A stretch of 64,000 nucleotides of DNA from NCBI RefSeq assembly GCF_947497275.1, contig NZ_CANMFS010000002.1, positions 496,001 to 560,000 of the forward strand, written 5' to 3'. Source of the stretch: an uncultured Sulfitobacter sp. (lineage in GTDB: Bacteria > Pseudomonadota > Alphaproteobacteria > Rhodobacterales > Rhodobacteraceae). The translations under genes were made by a program, and so were the position numbers. Below the pieces are notes generated by a model. That model searched no databases, was not told the DNA's origin, and saw only the letters and a list, made by a program, of their open reading frames with translations. Positions 16,391 through 24,399 of this stretch are shown piece after piece; within the stretch, counting starts at the first letter, position 1, and each line of letters begins with the position of its first letter.

Positions 16391-17194
16391 TCACCTGAGC
16401 TGTGTGACGGTCAGCTTGCCCTTGACCGGCTCGGCGACGAATTCGATCTCCTGTCCTTCGGAAAGTTTGGACATCATCGCCTCATCCGCGCGAAACACCA
16501 TTTTCATGGCGGGCATGTCGAGGTTCAGCAAAGGACCGTGATCAATCGTGACCTTGCCCCCTTTCGCATCTAACTTTGTGACTTTGCCCTTGGTATAGGC
16601 CACTTCTGCCGGTGCCGCCTTGCCTTCTGCGGATGCCATTTTCATGTCCTCCATCATTGCCCGTTCACCCACCGCAACCGCGCGGTGCATGCCGGATTCG
16701 TAGTGTCCGGGAATGAGGCAGGCAGCTTCGAATGCACCGTCGTTGGCAAAGGTCCAGATCACCTCTCCCGTGGCGCCGGCGTCAAGGCGGATACTGTTGG
16801 GATCATCGTGCTCCATGTCCATCTTCGCCATTTCAGTCTTGTGCTCCGCGTTGCCCTCTACCGTGTCCAGAACGAACTCATGCTCCAACGCGCCCTTGTT
16901 CTCGATCACAAAGCGAATGGTTTCGCCTTGCTCGAAGATCATCTTATCCCCTTCGAACAACATCTCGCCGTCGCCGTTTTCGATCATCGTGACTTTGATC
17001 GTGCGGTCCACCTTCGCGGCGTCTCCGGGCATTCCGACCATCATTTCCGCATGGTGATCACCGTGCCCGGCGCCCCCGTGCATCTCCGCCTGATCATGGT
17101 TGTTTGCGCCGTGGCCGCCACCGTGCGTGCCAGCCGCATATCCGGGCAGTGTAAAGGTAAAGACTATCGCAGTTGTCAGCATCAGGTTTTTCAT
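16391..17194 (-). CDS. Cupredoxin-CusF fusion, periplasmic copper-binding protein
   Basis: The 267-residue product has a signal peptide (ending GYA-AGT), a His-rich segment (THGGGHGANNHDQ and GAGHGDHHAEMM), and a cupredoxin-like domain (about 60-170) with EHEFVLDT, then ACLIPGHYESGM carrying the Cys-x4-His-x4-Met type 1 copper ligands. After a Met-rich linker comes a CusF-like domain (about 195-267) with IDHGP and MPAMKMVF, where CusF has a Trp in place of the first Met. CusF delivers Cu(I) and Ag(I) to efflux pumps; the cupredoxin may carry electrons or copper. The two domains are usually separate genes. It is last in the minus-strand copper cluster, 44 bases after a multicopper oxidase gene. 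Confidence 0.85.
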   Translation of the reverse strand: MKNLMLTTAIVFTFTLPGYAAGTHGGGHGANNHDQAEMHGGAGHGDHHAEMMVGMPGDAAKVDRTIKVTMIENGDGEMLFEGDKMIFEQGETIRFVIENKGALEHEFVLDTVEGNAEHKTEMAKMDMEHDDPNSIRLDAGATGEVIWTFANDGAFEAACLIPGHYESGMHRAVAVGERAMMEDMKMASAEGKAAPAEVAYTKGKVTKLDAKGGKVTIDHGPLLNLDMPAMKMVFRADEAMMSKLSEGQEIEFVAEPVKGKLTVTQLR

Positions 17195-17238
17195 CGTGTT
17201 TCCTTTGATTTCGAGTTTGCGTATCGTGAAAGGCCGCT

Positions 17239-18597
17239 TCAGCCTTTTTGGCTCTGTTTAGGAGTGAGTATGGTTTTCGGGCTGGTGTTGGACGTGAATT
17301 CCGGCAATTCGCCCGTCCATTCGTAGGCCTGTTCACCGGGCGGATTTTCATACCAGCCGGGATCTTCGTAATCGTCCGCACCGATCCCTTCGCGTACCTT
17401 CACAACCGAGAACATGCCGCCCATCTCGATGGGGCCGTGCGGGCCCCAGCCGTTCATCATCGGAATGGTATTGTTCGGCAACTCCATCACCATCTTGCCC
17501 ATGTCACCCATGCCGGCGGTGCCCATCGGCATATAGTCGGGCTGGAAAGTGCGGATTTTCCGCGTGACCTGTTTTTTGTCCACACCGATGAAGGTCGGCA
17601 CATCGTGGCCCATCGCATTCATCGTATGGTGCGATTTATGGCAATGGATGGCCCAGTCGCCCAAGTGATCGGCCGTGAATTCATAGGCCCGCATCGCACC
17701 CACGGGAATGTCGATGCTCACTTCGGGCCGCTGCGCGCTTTCCGGCACCCAGCCGCCATCGGTGCAGGTGACTTTGAAATCATACCCGTGCATGTGGATC
17801 GGATGGTTCGTCATGGTTAGGTTGCCCACACGCACGCGCACCCTGTCGCCTCGATTGACGACCAGCGGGTCGATGTCCGGAAATATCCGGCTGTTCCACG
17901 TCCAGAGGTTGAAGTCCGTCATCGTCATGATGCGCGGCACATAGGTGCCGGGGTCGATGTCGAAAGCGTTGAGCATGATCAGAAAATCACGGTCTACCGG
18001 CATGAAGGTGGGGTCCTTGGGGTGGACCACGAACATGCCCATCATCCCCATGGCCATCTGGACCATTTCGTCCGCATGCGGATGGTACATGAAGGTGCCG
18101 GATTTCGTCAGGTCGAATTCATAGACAAAGGTCTTGCCCGGCTTGATGCCGGGATGGCTGAGCCCCACCACACCGTCCATGCCGGAAGGCAGGATAAGGC
18201 CGTGCCAATGCACCGAGGTGTTTTCCGGCAGTTTGTTGGTGACATAGATCCGCACGCGGTCACCCTCGACGGCCTCGATCGTGGGACCCGTGGATTGGCC
18301 GTTATATCCCCACAGATGGGCGATCATGCCGTCGGCGAGTTCACGCTCCACAGGCTCGGCGACGAGGTGGAATTCCTTCACCCCGTTGTTCATCCGGTAC
18401 GGCAGGGTCCAACCGTTCAGGGTCACGACTGGCGTGTAGTCCACGCCCGACGACGGCCGCGGGGTGATCGCGGTTGCCGCACTGTCCATCTGGGCGGCTT
18501 CGGGCAGGCCCCTGTTCAGGGTGCTGCCCCATGCTTGGGACGAGACAAGCGTCGCACCGGCGGCACCTGCTCCGAGTAATTGACGTCTGTTCAACAT
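17239..18597 (-). CDS. Multicopper oxidase, CopA-like, Tat-exported
   Basis: The 452-residue product has a Tat signal (MLNRRQLLGAGAAGATLVSS) and all four multicopper oxidase copper-binding segments: VHWHGLI, YHPHADEM, HPIHMHGYDF and IHCHKSHHTMNAMGH. Periplasmic enzymes of this type oxidise Cu(I) to Cu(II) and are part of copper tolerance. The ATG at 18597 follows AAGGAA and starts the Tat signal; an in-frame TTG at 18615 overlaps the TolC-family gene. It lies between that gene and the cupredoxin-CusF gene and is probably co-transcribed. Substrate is inferred from the copper-cluster context and the many Met residues. Confidence 0.9.
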   Translation of the reverse strand: MLNRRQLLGAGAAGATLVSSQAWGSTLNRGLPEAAQMDSAATAITPRPSSGVDYTPVVTLNGWTLPYRMNNGVKEFHLVAEPVERELADGMIAHLWGYNGQSTGPTIEAVEGDRVRIYVTNKLPENTSVHWHGLILPSGMDGVVGLSHPGIKPGKTFVYEFDLTKSGTFMYHPHADEMVQMAMGMMGMFVVHPKDPTFMPVDRDFLIMLNAFDIDPGTYVPRIMTMTDFNLWTWNSRIFPDIDPLVVNRGDRVRVRVGNLTMTNHPIHMHGYDFKVTCTDGGWVPESAQRPEVSIDIPVGAMRAYEFTADHLGDWAIHCHKSHHTMNAMGHDVPTFIGVDKKQVTRKIRTFQPDYMPMGTAGMGDMGKMVMELPNNTIPMMNGWGPHGPIEMGGMFSVVKVREGIGADDYEDPGWYENPPGEQAYEWTGELPEFTSNTSPKTILTPKQSQKG

Positions 18598-18611
18598 TTC
18601 ATCATTCCTTT

Positions 18612-20081
18612 TCAATGAGGTGCGCCGCCGCCAGTGGCTACTGAGGTGGCTTCCGCACCACCGCCAGCGCCGCCGCCTGTACCGCCGCCATAGATGGCAG
18701 CCGTCAGATCGGCCTGTGCCCTGTAGAAGTCGCTTTTTGCGTTCGCCGCTTCCAGCGAGGCCGCCAATCTCTCACGCGTATCTGTCAGAAGCTCGAATGT
18801 GTTGGTGATCATGCCGTTGTAGGAAAGCAAAGCTTCCTCCTCGACCGTCCGGCGCAGAGGCACCAGAACGTCCCGGTAGTGCCGGGCGATCTTGTAGGAC
18901 GCGCGATAGGACGCTTCTGCGCCGCGTGCCTCGGAGCGGACGTTCACGGCCGTTTGCGCAAGCACATTCGCTGCCTGCAGATACATCAGTTCGGCCTTGC
19001 GCAGCCGCGCCTTGCCGGTGTCGTAGATGGGAATGGCGAACTCCACCTCTACCTGCGGCGTCAGGACATTTTCGGTATCGCCATCGTCCTGCGCCTCACG
19101 TTCGAATTCGGCGCCGCCCACGATCTCGAGATCGCTGACGATGCGGGTTTGATCCGTCAGACCGAATGCTGCCGCCTGAGCTTCGAGACCCAGCTTCGCC
19201 ACCCGCAAATCAACCCGGTTGCGCAGCGCCTTTGCTTCTACATTCGCAATAGCGCCGACTGATTTCGGCAAAGCAGACAGCGCATCCGGCACATAATAGT
19301 CAACCGAGCTGCCCCACAGGCCCATCAACCGGGTCAGCCCCTCCTTCGCTTGCGCCGCAGCCAGACGCGCCTTTGCCAGTTGTCCCGCCAATTCCGCATT
19401 GAATGCCTGCTCGCGCGCCTGACCTGCCGTGTTCAGCGCGCCCGTCTCCCCCAGCTTTTGTGCAAGTTCAGACCCGGCGTCCGACGTAACCTTGGCGCGT
19501 TTGAGGTACCCGACTGTCTCGAATGCGGCCACGGCTGCGATCCATGCCCGACGGGTCTGGTTGGCCAGTACGAGTGTTTCGTTCACGGCGCTCAGCTGGG
19601 CCTGGCGAAAGCCCGCATCAGCGATCGCGCGGCGCTGCCTGCGCGTCGTCGCATCGAGGATATTGGCACGGATCAGCCCTTCGATAGCGCGGTAGGCGCC
19701 CAACTCGGGCGCACCGATCCCCAGGATCCCGATCGAGATGACCGGGTTTTCGGGCGTGGACTGCTGCCATGCCTCGGCTGCGGACAAGCCTACATTTGCA
19801 TAAGATGCCTGCAGCCCTTTGTTATTGAGCAAGGCCACCTGAACGGCTGTGTCTGCGGAAATCGTCTTGCGATGCACCATCGCATGAACCTGTTTTCTCA
19901 AGGCGTCGTTTTCGGCCTGGGTTTCGGCAAAGACGGTTCGTTTACCAATCGCCGGCGTAATCTGGCCCGCCACGTTGGCAAAACCCGCTTTCGGGTCGGT
20001 ATAGGCACCGGGAACCGCCACGGCGCATGCGCCAAGAAACAGCGGAACGCTTATCAGCAGCGGCAGTTTTGAAATGCGCAT
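18612..20081 (-). CDS. TolC-family outer membrane lipoprotein
   Basis: The 489-residue product starts MRISKLPLLISVPLFLGACAVAV with a lipobox (LGAC) and carries two outer membrane efflux (OEP) repeats: long Ala-rich coiled helices, for example NAELAGQLAKARLAAAQAKEGL and VRSEARGAEASYRASYKIA. It would form the outer membrane channel of a copper exporter. Its C-terminus is a Gly-rich tail (GGGTGGGAGGG). No RND or membrane fusion partner is encoded in the window, so it must work with proteins elsewhere or in another way. ATG 20081 has GGAGG seven bases upstream and shares one base with the stop of the preceding lipoprotein gene. It is a copper-cluster member by position. Confidence 0.88.
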   Translation of the reverse strand: MRISKLPLLISVPLFLGACAVAVPGAYTDPKAGFANVAGQITPAIGKRTVFAETQAENDALRKQVHAMVHRKTISADTAVQVALLNNKGLQASYANVGLSAAEAWQQSTPENPVISIGILGIGAPELGAYRAIEGLIRANILDATTRRQRRAIADAGFRQAQLSAVNETLVLANQTRRAWIAAVAAFETVGYLKRAKVTSDAGSELAQKLGETGALNTAGQAREQAFNAELAGQLAKARLAAAQAKEGLTRLMGLWGSSVDYYVPDALSALPKSVGAIANVEAKALRNRVDLRVAKLGLEAQAAAFGLTDQTRIVSDLEIVGGAEFEREAQDDGDTENVLTPQVEVEFAIPIYDTGKARLRKAELMYLQAANVLAQTAVNVRSEARGAEASYRASYKIARHYRDVLVPLRRTVEEEALLSYNGMITNTFELLTDTRERLAASLEAANAKSDFYRAQADLTAAIYGGGTGGGAGGGAEATSVATGGGAPH

Positions 20082-20323
20082 CAATTTGCCTCCGACTGTT
20101 CTTCGTTGACGGTGCGCCAATCGCGTGGGCCGGTCGGGCCGCGATAGGTATATCCGGCAAGCGGGTCCGCGTACCCTGCAGGTGAGACAACAGCCGGATC
20201 GGCAACGGCGCGTTGCGCCGCCACGGGCGGCAAAGGCGTTTCGGTATAGGGCAGTGGCCTGAGCTCTTGCGCGCATGCGCCGAGCGTGAGGGCAACAGCC
20301 CCCAGAAGGAATTCAATTTTCAT
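20081..20323 (-). CDS. Small proline-rich lipoprotein of copper cluster
   Basis: An 80-residue product starts MKIEFLLGAVALTLGACAQ, a clear lipoprotein signal with lipobox. The mature part is rich in Pro and contains LPYTETPLPPVAAQ and YTYRGPTGPRDW. I do not recognise a family. Its stop overlaps the TolC-family start by one base, so it is translationally coupled and may support assembly or function of that channel (inference). A longer frame to 20389 has no signal peptide at its start and is not preferred. Confidence 0.78.
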   Translation of the reverse strand: MKIEFLLGAVALTLGACAQELRPLPYTETPLPPVAAQRAVADPAVVSPAGYADPLAGYTYRGPTGPRDWRTVNEEQSEAN

Positions 20324-20406
20324 GGGTAGTGCCTGACTGACAAAATTCGGAACCGCGTGCGGATGCACGCGAAACGAAGGCTCCGCCAAAAGCTGGGAGC
20401 CGGTGA

Positions 20407-20811
20407 TCAGATCAGGTGTTGGGGAGGACGCAGAAAGCCAGAGGGTTCAACCGAGCTTGCCTGCTCTCGAAGAAGACCGAAACTGTCCCCCTCGGTGTGC
20501 TCGACAACCATCGGCACGACCTCGTTGAGGGCGACGGAACCGCAGATCCCGCTACAGCATTCACCGGGGGTATGGTCCTGACCTGCCGGGTCGGCAATGG
20601 ACCCACACCGCTCACCGGACAGAACCGGACGCGGTCCATCCCGGTCCTGCTTTGCGACACTGTGCATTGGCCCATCAGGAACGGCATGATGGCCGTTATG
20701 CATGCCGGCGGCCGCATGGGATGCGGAGGGCGGAAGCAGCACCAAAGCAAAAACGAACGCCGCGCAGGCCAGCGTTTTCACGAGTGTTAATATGGAGATC
20801 AGCGTCCTCAT
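20407..20811 (-). CDS. Secreted Cys/His small protein of copper cluster
   Basis: The 134-residue product has a signal peptide (MRTLISILTLVKTLACAAFVFALVLL) and a mature part with MHNGHHAV, ERCGS and GECCSGICGS, which are plausible metal-binding groups. It somewhat resembles small periplasmic proteins of the DUF2946 type that lie beside copper genes, but I cannot assign it firmly. It sits between a cytochrome c gene and the lipoprotein gene, on the same strand. The 100 bases upstream hold ACCTTCC-N6-GGATG, a weak partial match to the copper-regulator dyad seen at 23357. Confidence 0.72.
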   Translation of the reverse strand: MRTLISILTLVKTLACAAFVFALVLLPPSASHAAAGMHNGHHAVPDGPMHSVAKQDRDGPRPVLSGERCGSIADPAGQDHTPGECCSGICGSVALNEVVPMVVEHTEGDSFGLLREQASSVEPSGFLRPPQHLI

Positions 20812-20912
20812 GTCACTCGTGTGGGCGACTTGCCATTACCTGTCAATGCATCCAGCGCAGGAAGGTTTTCAACTTTTTCGTGACCGGGCAGCGGCGCGGA
20901 CCGTCTCTAGAA

Positions 20913-21341
20913 CTACTTATGCTTTGGGTTCCGACTTGCCTGCAGGTCACGCTTCGTCTCAGGCCATGTGGAGCGGATGTAGGCAAGGATGCTCCAGATG
21001 TCGTCGTCCGACAACACCCCTTCGAAACCGGGCATGCCACTGTTGAAGTCAACGACGCCCATCGCAGCCAAGGCGGCTCGACCGCCCTGTTTGGTATAGT
21101 CGAACAGCGCCGCGTTGGCGTGATGCCATGTGTGCCCCGAAGCATCATGTGGCGGCGCAGGAAGGACACCATCAGCGCCTGCCGCGCGCCAATCCGGCTG
21201 ACCTTCCAGTTGCACACCATGACAGGACGCGCACTGTGTCACATAAAGCGCGCGGCCCGCCGTGAGGTCGCGGTTCTCCAGTTCGTGATCGGCGTTTGCA
21301 GCGGTGCCACAAAGCAGCAGAACCATCGTCAGGTGTCTCAT
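20913..21341 (-). CDS. Periplasmic cytochrome c, single haem
   Basis: The 142-residue product has a signal peptide (MRHLTMVLLLCGTAANA) and one haem motif CASCHG near residues 38-43, with a distal Met in GMPGFEGVLSDDDIW, followed by a C-terminal helix SILAYIRSTWP. This is a class I cytochrome c. Its start overlaps the stop of the upstream multicopper oxidase gene by four bases, which suggests that it accepts electrons from or donates to that oxidase (inference). Such cytochrome-oxidase pairs recur in Rhodobacterales copper clusters as far as I recall. Confidence 0.87.
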   Translation of the reverse strand: MRHLTMVLLLCGTAANADHELENRDLTAGRALYVTQCASCHGVQLEGQPDWRAAGADGVLPAPPHDASGHTWHHANAALFDYTKQGGRAALAAMGVVDFNSGMPGFEGVLSDDDIWSILAYIRSTWPETKRDLQASRNPKHK

Positions 21342-22636
21342 GCGACCGCAACCCACGTACGCATGCCCCCCACCGCGTGGCTGAGCATATGGCAGTGCAG
21401 CAGCCATTTTCCCGGATTGTCAAAGACGCAGATGATGTCGCGGCTGGCGCGCGCATTCACCAACGTCGTGTCACGCAGATCGCCAAGACCACCGTCCGCG
21501 TCGACTTCGTAAAAATGATGCCCGTGCAGATGGATGCCGTGGGGAAAAGACGTGTCGTTGACAAGCGTTATCCGAACCGTCTCGCCCCGCTGGAACTTCC
21601 CGAAAGGATGTGGTTGCAGATCCGAGACATCGTTGAAGGCCCAGATGTTGTCACCACCGTGCCGCCCGCCCATGGCACCGCCCATCATCGACAAGGTAAA
21701 ATGCTGCGTCGGCGTGCCCGGTTTCGGCAGAACCGGCGGGGCATGTGCCGAGATCGGGCCCGGTTGTCGCGCAGTGTTCACGCCCGCGATAGCCAGATCG
21801 GCCAGACGGTATGTTCCGTCGCGGGTGAGCATGTCAAAGGCGACAGCCTCTTGCACATCGACGATCACGTCGGCCCGCTGTGCGGGTGCCAGCGTGATGT
21901 CGGACACCGCGCGCGGCACGGGCAGCGCCATCCCGTCGAGCGCTACGACAGATCCGGCCGCACCGCCGATCCTTAACGGAATAATCCGATTGGTGGCCGC
22001 ATTGATCAGCCGCAGCCGGATGCGGTCGCCCTTGCGCACCTGCGACCGGGACAAAAACCCCCGCGCGAAATTTCCCATATAGCCGCCATGAGCAACACTG
22101 TGCATATCGGCAAATTCGTCGACGAGTGTGCCGTCCTCGCGGATCCGCCAGTCTGCAAGGAGGACCGTGATGTCGTGGTCTACGTCCGGCGGCACATCGT
22201 CCTCGACAATCAGCGGTCCCATCATGCCACGGGCCACTTGCTCGTGAGAAATGTAATGCGAGTGATACCAGTAGGTGCCGGAATCCGGGGGCACGAAGCT
22301 ATAGGTCATGCGCGCGCCCGGCTGGACCAGTTCCTGCGTCAGCACCGGAACCCCGTCCATCATGTTGTCCAGCCGGATCCCGTGCCAGTGGACGGCAGTG
22401 CCTTCCTCCAGTGCATTTTCCACCTCGATCTCCGCCTTGTGCCCCCGGCGCAGCCGAAGCTCCGGACCCGGCATCGAACCGTTGAAGCCAAGCATGGATG
22501 TGCGTCCGTCTCCGGCGGGCAGAACTTGCTGCATCACCGCTTCAGCTCTGAGGCTGATTGGCTCTTGCGTCGCGAAGACCGTGCGCGGTAGCATCGCAAG
22601 CGCACAGGTGGAAGCCAGAAATTGCCGTCTCTTCAT
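21338..22636 (-). CDS. Multicopper oxidase, second copy, Tat-exported
   Basis: The 432-residue product has a Tat-type N-terminus (MKRRQFLASTCALAML) and the copper segments VHWHGIRLDN, YWYHSHYISHEQ, HGIHLHGHHFYEV and LLHCHMLSHAVGGM. It belongs to the CueO/laccase-like oxidases of the periplasm. Its Met content is lower than that of the other oxidase in this cluster, so the two may have different substrates. ATG 22636 fits the Tat signal; an open frame continues upstream without support. It is coupled to the cytochrome c gene downstream. The 245 bases upstream hold a CTCCAA-AGCA-TTGGAG dyad (22712-22727). Confidence 0.9.
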   Translation of the reverse strand: MKRRQFLASTCALAMLPRTVFATQEPISLRAEAVMQQVLPAGDGRTSMLGFNGSMPGPELRLRRGHKAEIEVENALEEGTAVHWHGIRLDNMMDGVPVLTQELVQPGARMTYSFVPPDSGTYWYHSHYISHEQVARGMMGPLIVEDDVPPDVDHDITVLLADWRIREDGTLVDEFADMHSVAHGGYMGNFARGFLSRSQVRKGDRIRLRLINAATNRIIPLRIGGAAGSVVALDGMALPVPRAVSDITLAPAQRADVIVDVQEAVAFDMLTRDGTYRLADLAIAGVNTARQPGPISAHAPPVLPKPGTPTQHFTLSMMGGAMGGRHGGDNIWAFNDVSDLQPHPFGKFQRGETVRITLVNDTSFPHGIHLHGHHFYEVDADGGLGDLRDTTLVNARASRDIICVFDNPGKWLLHCHMLSHAVGGMRTWVAVA

Positions 22637-22711
22637 GTGAAACTCACGTTGGTAGAACGAATTTGATGTCAGGTCTGCCGTGAACGCCGCCGCCGAAGCA
22701 GTGTCTTTCCA

Positions 22712-22727
22712 CTCCAAAGCATTGGAG
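22712..22727. promoter_or_regulatory. Perfect inverted repeat upstream of multicopper oxidase
   Basis: CTCCAA-AGCA-TTGGAG is a 6-bp perfect dyad with a 4-base loop, 76 bases before the start codon. It could be a regulator site or an RNA hairpin at the end of the cytochrome transcript. No clear -35/-10 pair with a 19-base spacer brackets it. Confidence 0.4.
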
Positions 22728-22881
22728 CGCGGGCGGGACAGAGTGGTGAAATGGCCTGGCGATAAACATGCTGTCGCACGGTTTATGTGCTGCTGCGGCA
22801 CCGTGGGTTGGGTTCATGCTGGCCGCACGACGCGCATCCCGACACGAAGACTATCGCGCATAGGCGTTTGCCCATGAGACA

Positions 22882-23319
22882 TCAGTCGATCCCGTTCGCG
22901 CGTTGCAATTCCCGAATGTAGGCCGTGATCAGTGTCACATCACCGCGTGTCAGCCCCTCGACCTCCGGCATATTGCCAAACGGCCAGTGATGCGCCCGTA
23001 CGCCGAGGGCGACGGCCCGCTGAAAACTCTCGTCCGCGTGGTGGCTTGGCTCATAGATGGTGTGAACAAGCGGCGGTGCGACCCCCTCCTGCCCTGCCGC
23101 ATTGATACCGTGGCACGCGGCACAATTCGCCTCATACGCCCGCTGCCCGATCTGCGCGTTTTGCGTCAGGGTGTCGGGAAGCGTGACGTGCGCGATGTCG
23201 GAAACGTCCGATGGTTCACCCGAATTGCCGGTAACAGGATCGTCCCCGAGCGGCAGAAAGGTCGCCCCGACGCCCAGCGCGATGATGATCGCCCCCGTAA
23301 TCGCAATGGTTTTCAACAC
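22882..23319 (-). CDS. Membrane-anchored cytochrome c
   Basis: From GTG 23319 the product has 145 residues: a single N-terminal membrane helix (LKTIAITGAIIIALGVGATFL), then a periplasmic class I cytochrome domain with CAACHG near residues 63-68 and a Met ligand in GNMPEVEGLTRGDV, ending YIRELQRANG. The GTG has GAGGCG just upstream. A longer frame to 23427 would place the start upstream of a strong CueR-type promoter, so the GTG is preferred. It is the first gene after that promoter and probably heads the copper cluster. Confidence 0.85.
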   Translation of the reverse strand: MLKTIAITGAIIIALGVGATFLPLGDDPVTGNSGEPSDVSDIAHVTLPDTLTQNAQIGQRAYEANCAACHGINAAGQEGVAPPLVHTIYEPSHHADESFQRAVALGVRAHHWPFGNMPEVEGLTRGDVTLITAYIRELQRANGID

Positions 23320-23350
23320 TCTGTTCGCCTCAATTTGCTGTTTCGAGGCA

Positions 23351-23381
23351 CTGTTAGGTGTTCCAGCGGGTGGAAGGTCAA
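23351..23381 (-). promoter_or_regulatory. CueR/MerR-type copper-responsive promoter
   Basis: On the minus strand, TTGACC (23381-23376) and TAACAG (23356-23351) are separated by exactly 19 bases, and the spacer holds ACCTTCC-N7-GGAA-CAC, a match to the CueR family dyad ACCTTCC-N7-GGAAGGT. A 19-base spacer is the hallmark of MerR-family activated promoters. It points at the cytochrome c gene and the copper cluster downstream. No MerR gene is in the window. Confidence 0.82.
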
Positions 23382-23427
23382 GCCTCAAATCACTCCATTC
23401 GACACAACCGAGAACGCGCTGAACCAC

Positions 23428-23774
23428 CGCTTACGGCATGACGGAAAAAACGTGATCGACGCTGTCGTGCATTTGCGACGTGGCGCGGGCATATACGAAA
23501 ATGCGATTGAATCCTGCCGCGATCAACAGAACGAACCGGTAACTGAGACGTTGCCAAGGTCACCCGGGGGGGGCACGCCCGATCATGGTGTGGTTTTGAC
23601 GCGTATTATACGCGGCGGCGGCTACTTCGCGGCGTTCGGGTGTTCAGGATGGGAGAGTTGATCTCATCGTGACGTGTGGCGCGAAAGTCCGCTAGGCTCG
23701 TCTGTCCGGGACGGACCACCGCACCGCACCAGCGGTTCATGCTGCTCCACCCCAGCCGAAATCGGATGCCGATC
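23428..23774. other. Intergenic region without a gene
   Basis: About 350 bases between the copper promoter and the PAS-LuxR gene end. It contains a perfect palindrome (23600-23614) and a run of eight G at about 23563-23571. No coding frame with a recognisable product was found. Confidence 0.4.
23600..23614. repeat. Perfect 7-bp inverted repeat with single-base centre
   Basis: CGCGTAT-T-ATACGCG is a perfect odd palindrome. The centre is too tight for a stable RNA hairpin, so a protein-binding site is more likely. It lies 160 bases downstream of the PAS-LuxR stop and 220 bases upstream of the copper promoter. Confidence 0.5.
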
Positions 23775-24323
23775 CTATATCGGCAATCCGGTGAGCCGTG
23801 CGATCAGTTCCAGCGAATTGCGGGCGCTGAATTTCTCCAGCAACCGCGCACGATGCACATCCACCGTTCGCGGTGATATACCAAGCCCGCGCGCGATCTC
23901 CTTGCTGGTAAGCCCTTCTGCCATCATCTTGGCCACCTGCCGTTCGCGCACCGTCATTTCTGCGGTCGGGCGGTGCGCTGAAATGTCCGAGAAGCTCCAG
24001 ACAGACCGGGCAAAGGGATTTTCGCGATCGAGCGACTGTCCGCGCACACGGCACCAGAGATGCGTTTCATCGCGGCGGCGCATAATCCGTTCGTCCTCGT
24101 AGCGGCCCGTGTCCTGCATCTTGGCCAGCCCGAGGTTTCCGATGCGCCGAAATTCCTCCGTGGTCGGATACAGCACTGAAAAAGAACACCCTTCCAGATC
24201 GTTCACACGATAGCCGAACATCTCGGCCAACCGGTCATTACACCGACGGATCGTGCGGTTTTCGGCATAGATCAGCCCCAGGGGCGCATGATCGAATGCG
24301 AGAGTTTCAAATTCATTTTTCAT
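23775..24323 (-). CDS. PAS domain LuxR-type (FixJ-like) transcriptional regulator
   Basis: The 182-residue product has an N-terminal PAS domain (about 8-110: APLGLIYAENRTIRRCNDRLAEMFG, and CSFSVLYPTTEEF) and a C-terminal LuxR helix-turn-helix (about 122-182: MTVRERQVAKMMAEGLTSKEIA, RTVDVHRARLLEKF). It is cytosolic and probably senses a small ligand or redox state with the PAS domain. It lies divergent from the thiolase and acyl-CoA ligase genes, which are its likely targets. ATG 24323 starts the PAS domain cleanly; the longer frame to 24599 runs through the divergent gene. Confidence 0.9.
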   Translation of the reverse strand: MKNEFETLAFDHAPLGLIYAENRTIRRCNDRLAEMFGYRVNDLEGCSFSVLYPTTEEFRRIGNLGLAKMQDTGRYEDERIMRRRDETHLWCRVRGQSLDRENPFARSVWSFSDISAHRPTAEMTVRERQVAKMMAEGLTSKEIARGLGISPRTVDVHRARLLEKFSARNSLELIARLTGLPI

Positions 24324-24399
24324 GCGCGTATAGGTAATTTCACGGATCACGCCGTCGCGGCTCGCGCGATAGTCTCCCAATGAACCAAAGGAGACAAGC

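Noticed and set aside
20812..20912. Second CueR-like dyad (ACCTTCC-N6-GGATG) before the Cys/His protein gene
   Set aside because: Spacer and right arm do not fit and no -10 hexamer stands at 19 bases, so not called as promoter.
23600..23670. GTTCGGGTGTTCAGGATGGG-like string resembling 5S rRNA reverse strand
   Set aside because: Only a short partial resemblance; no 5S structure or rRNA neighbours.
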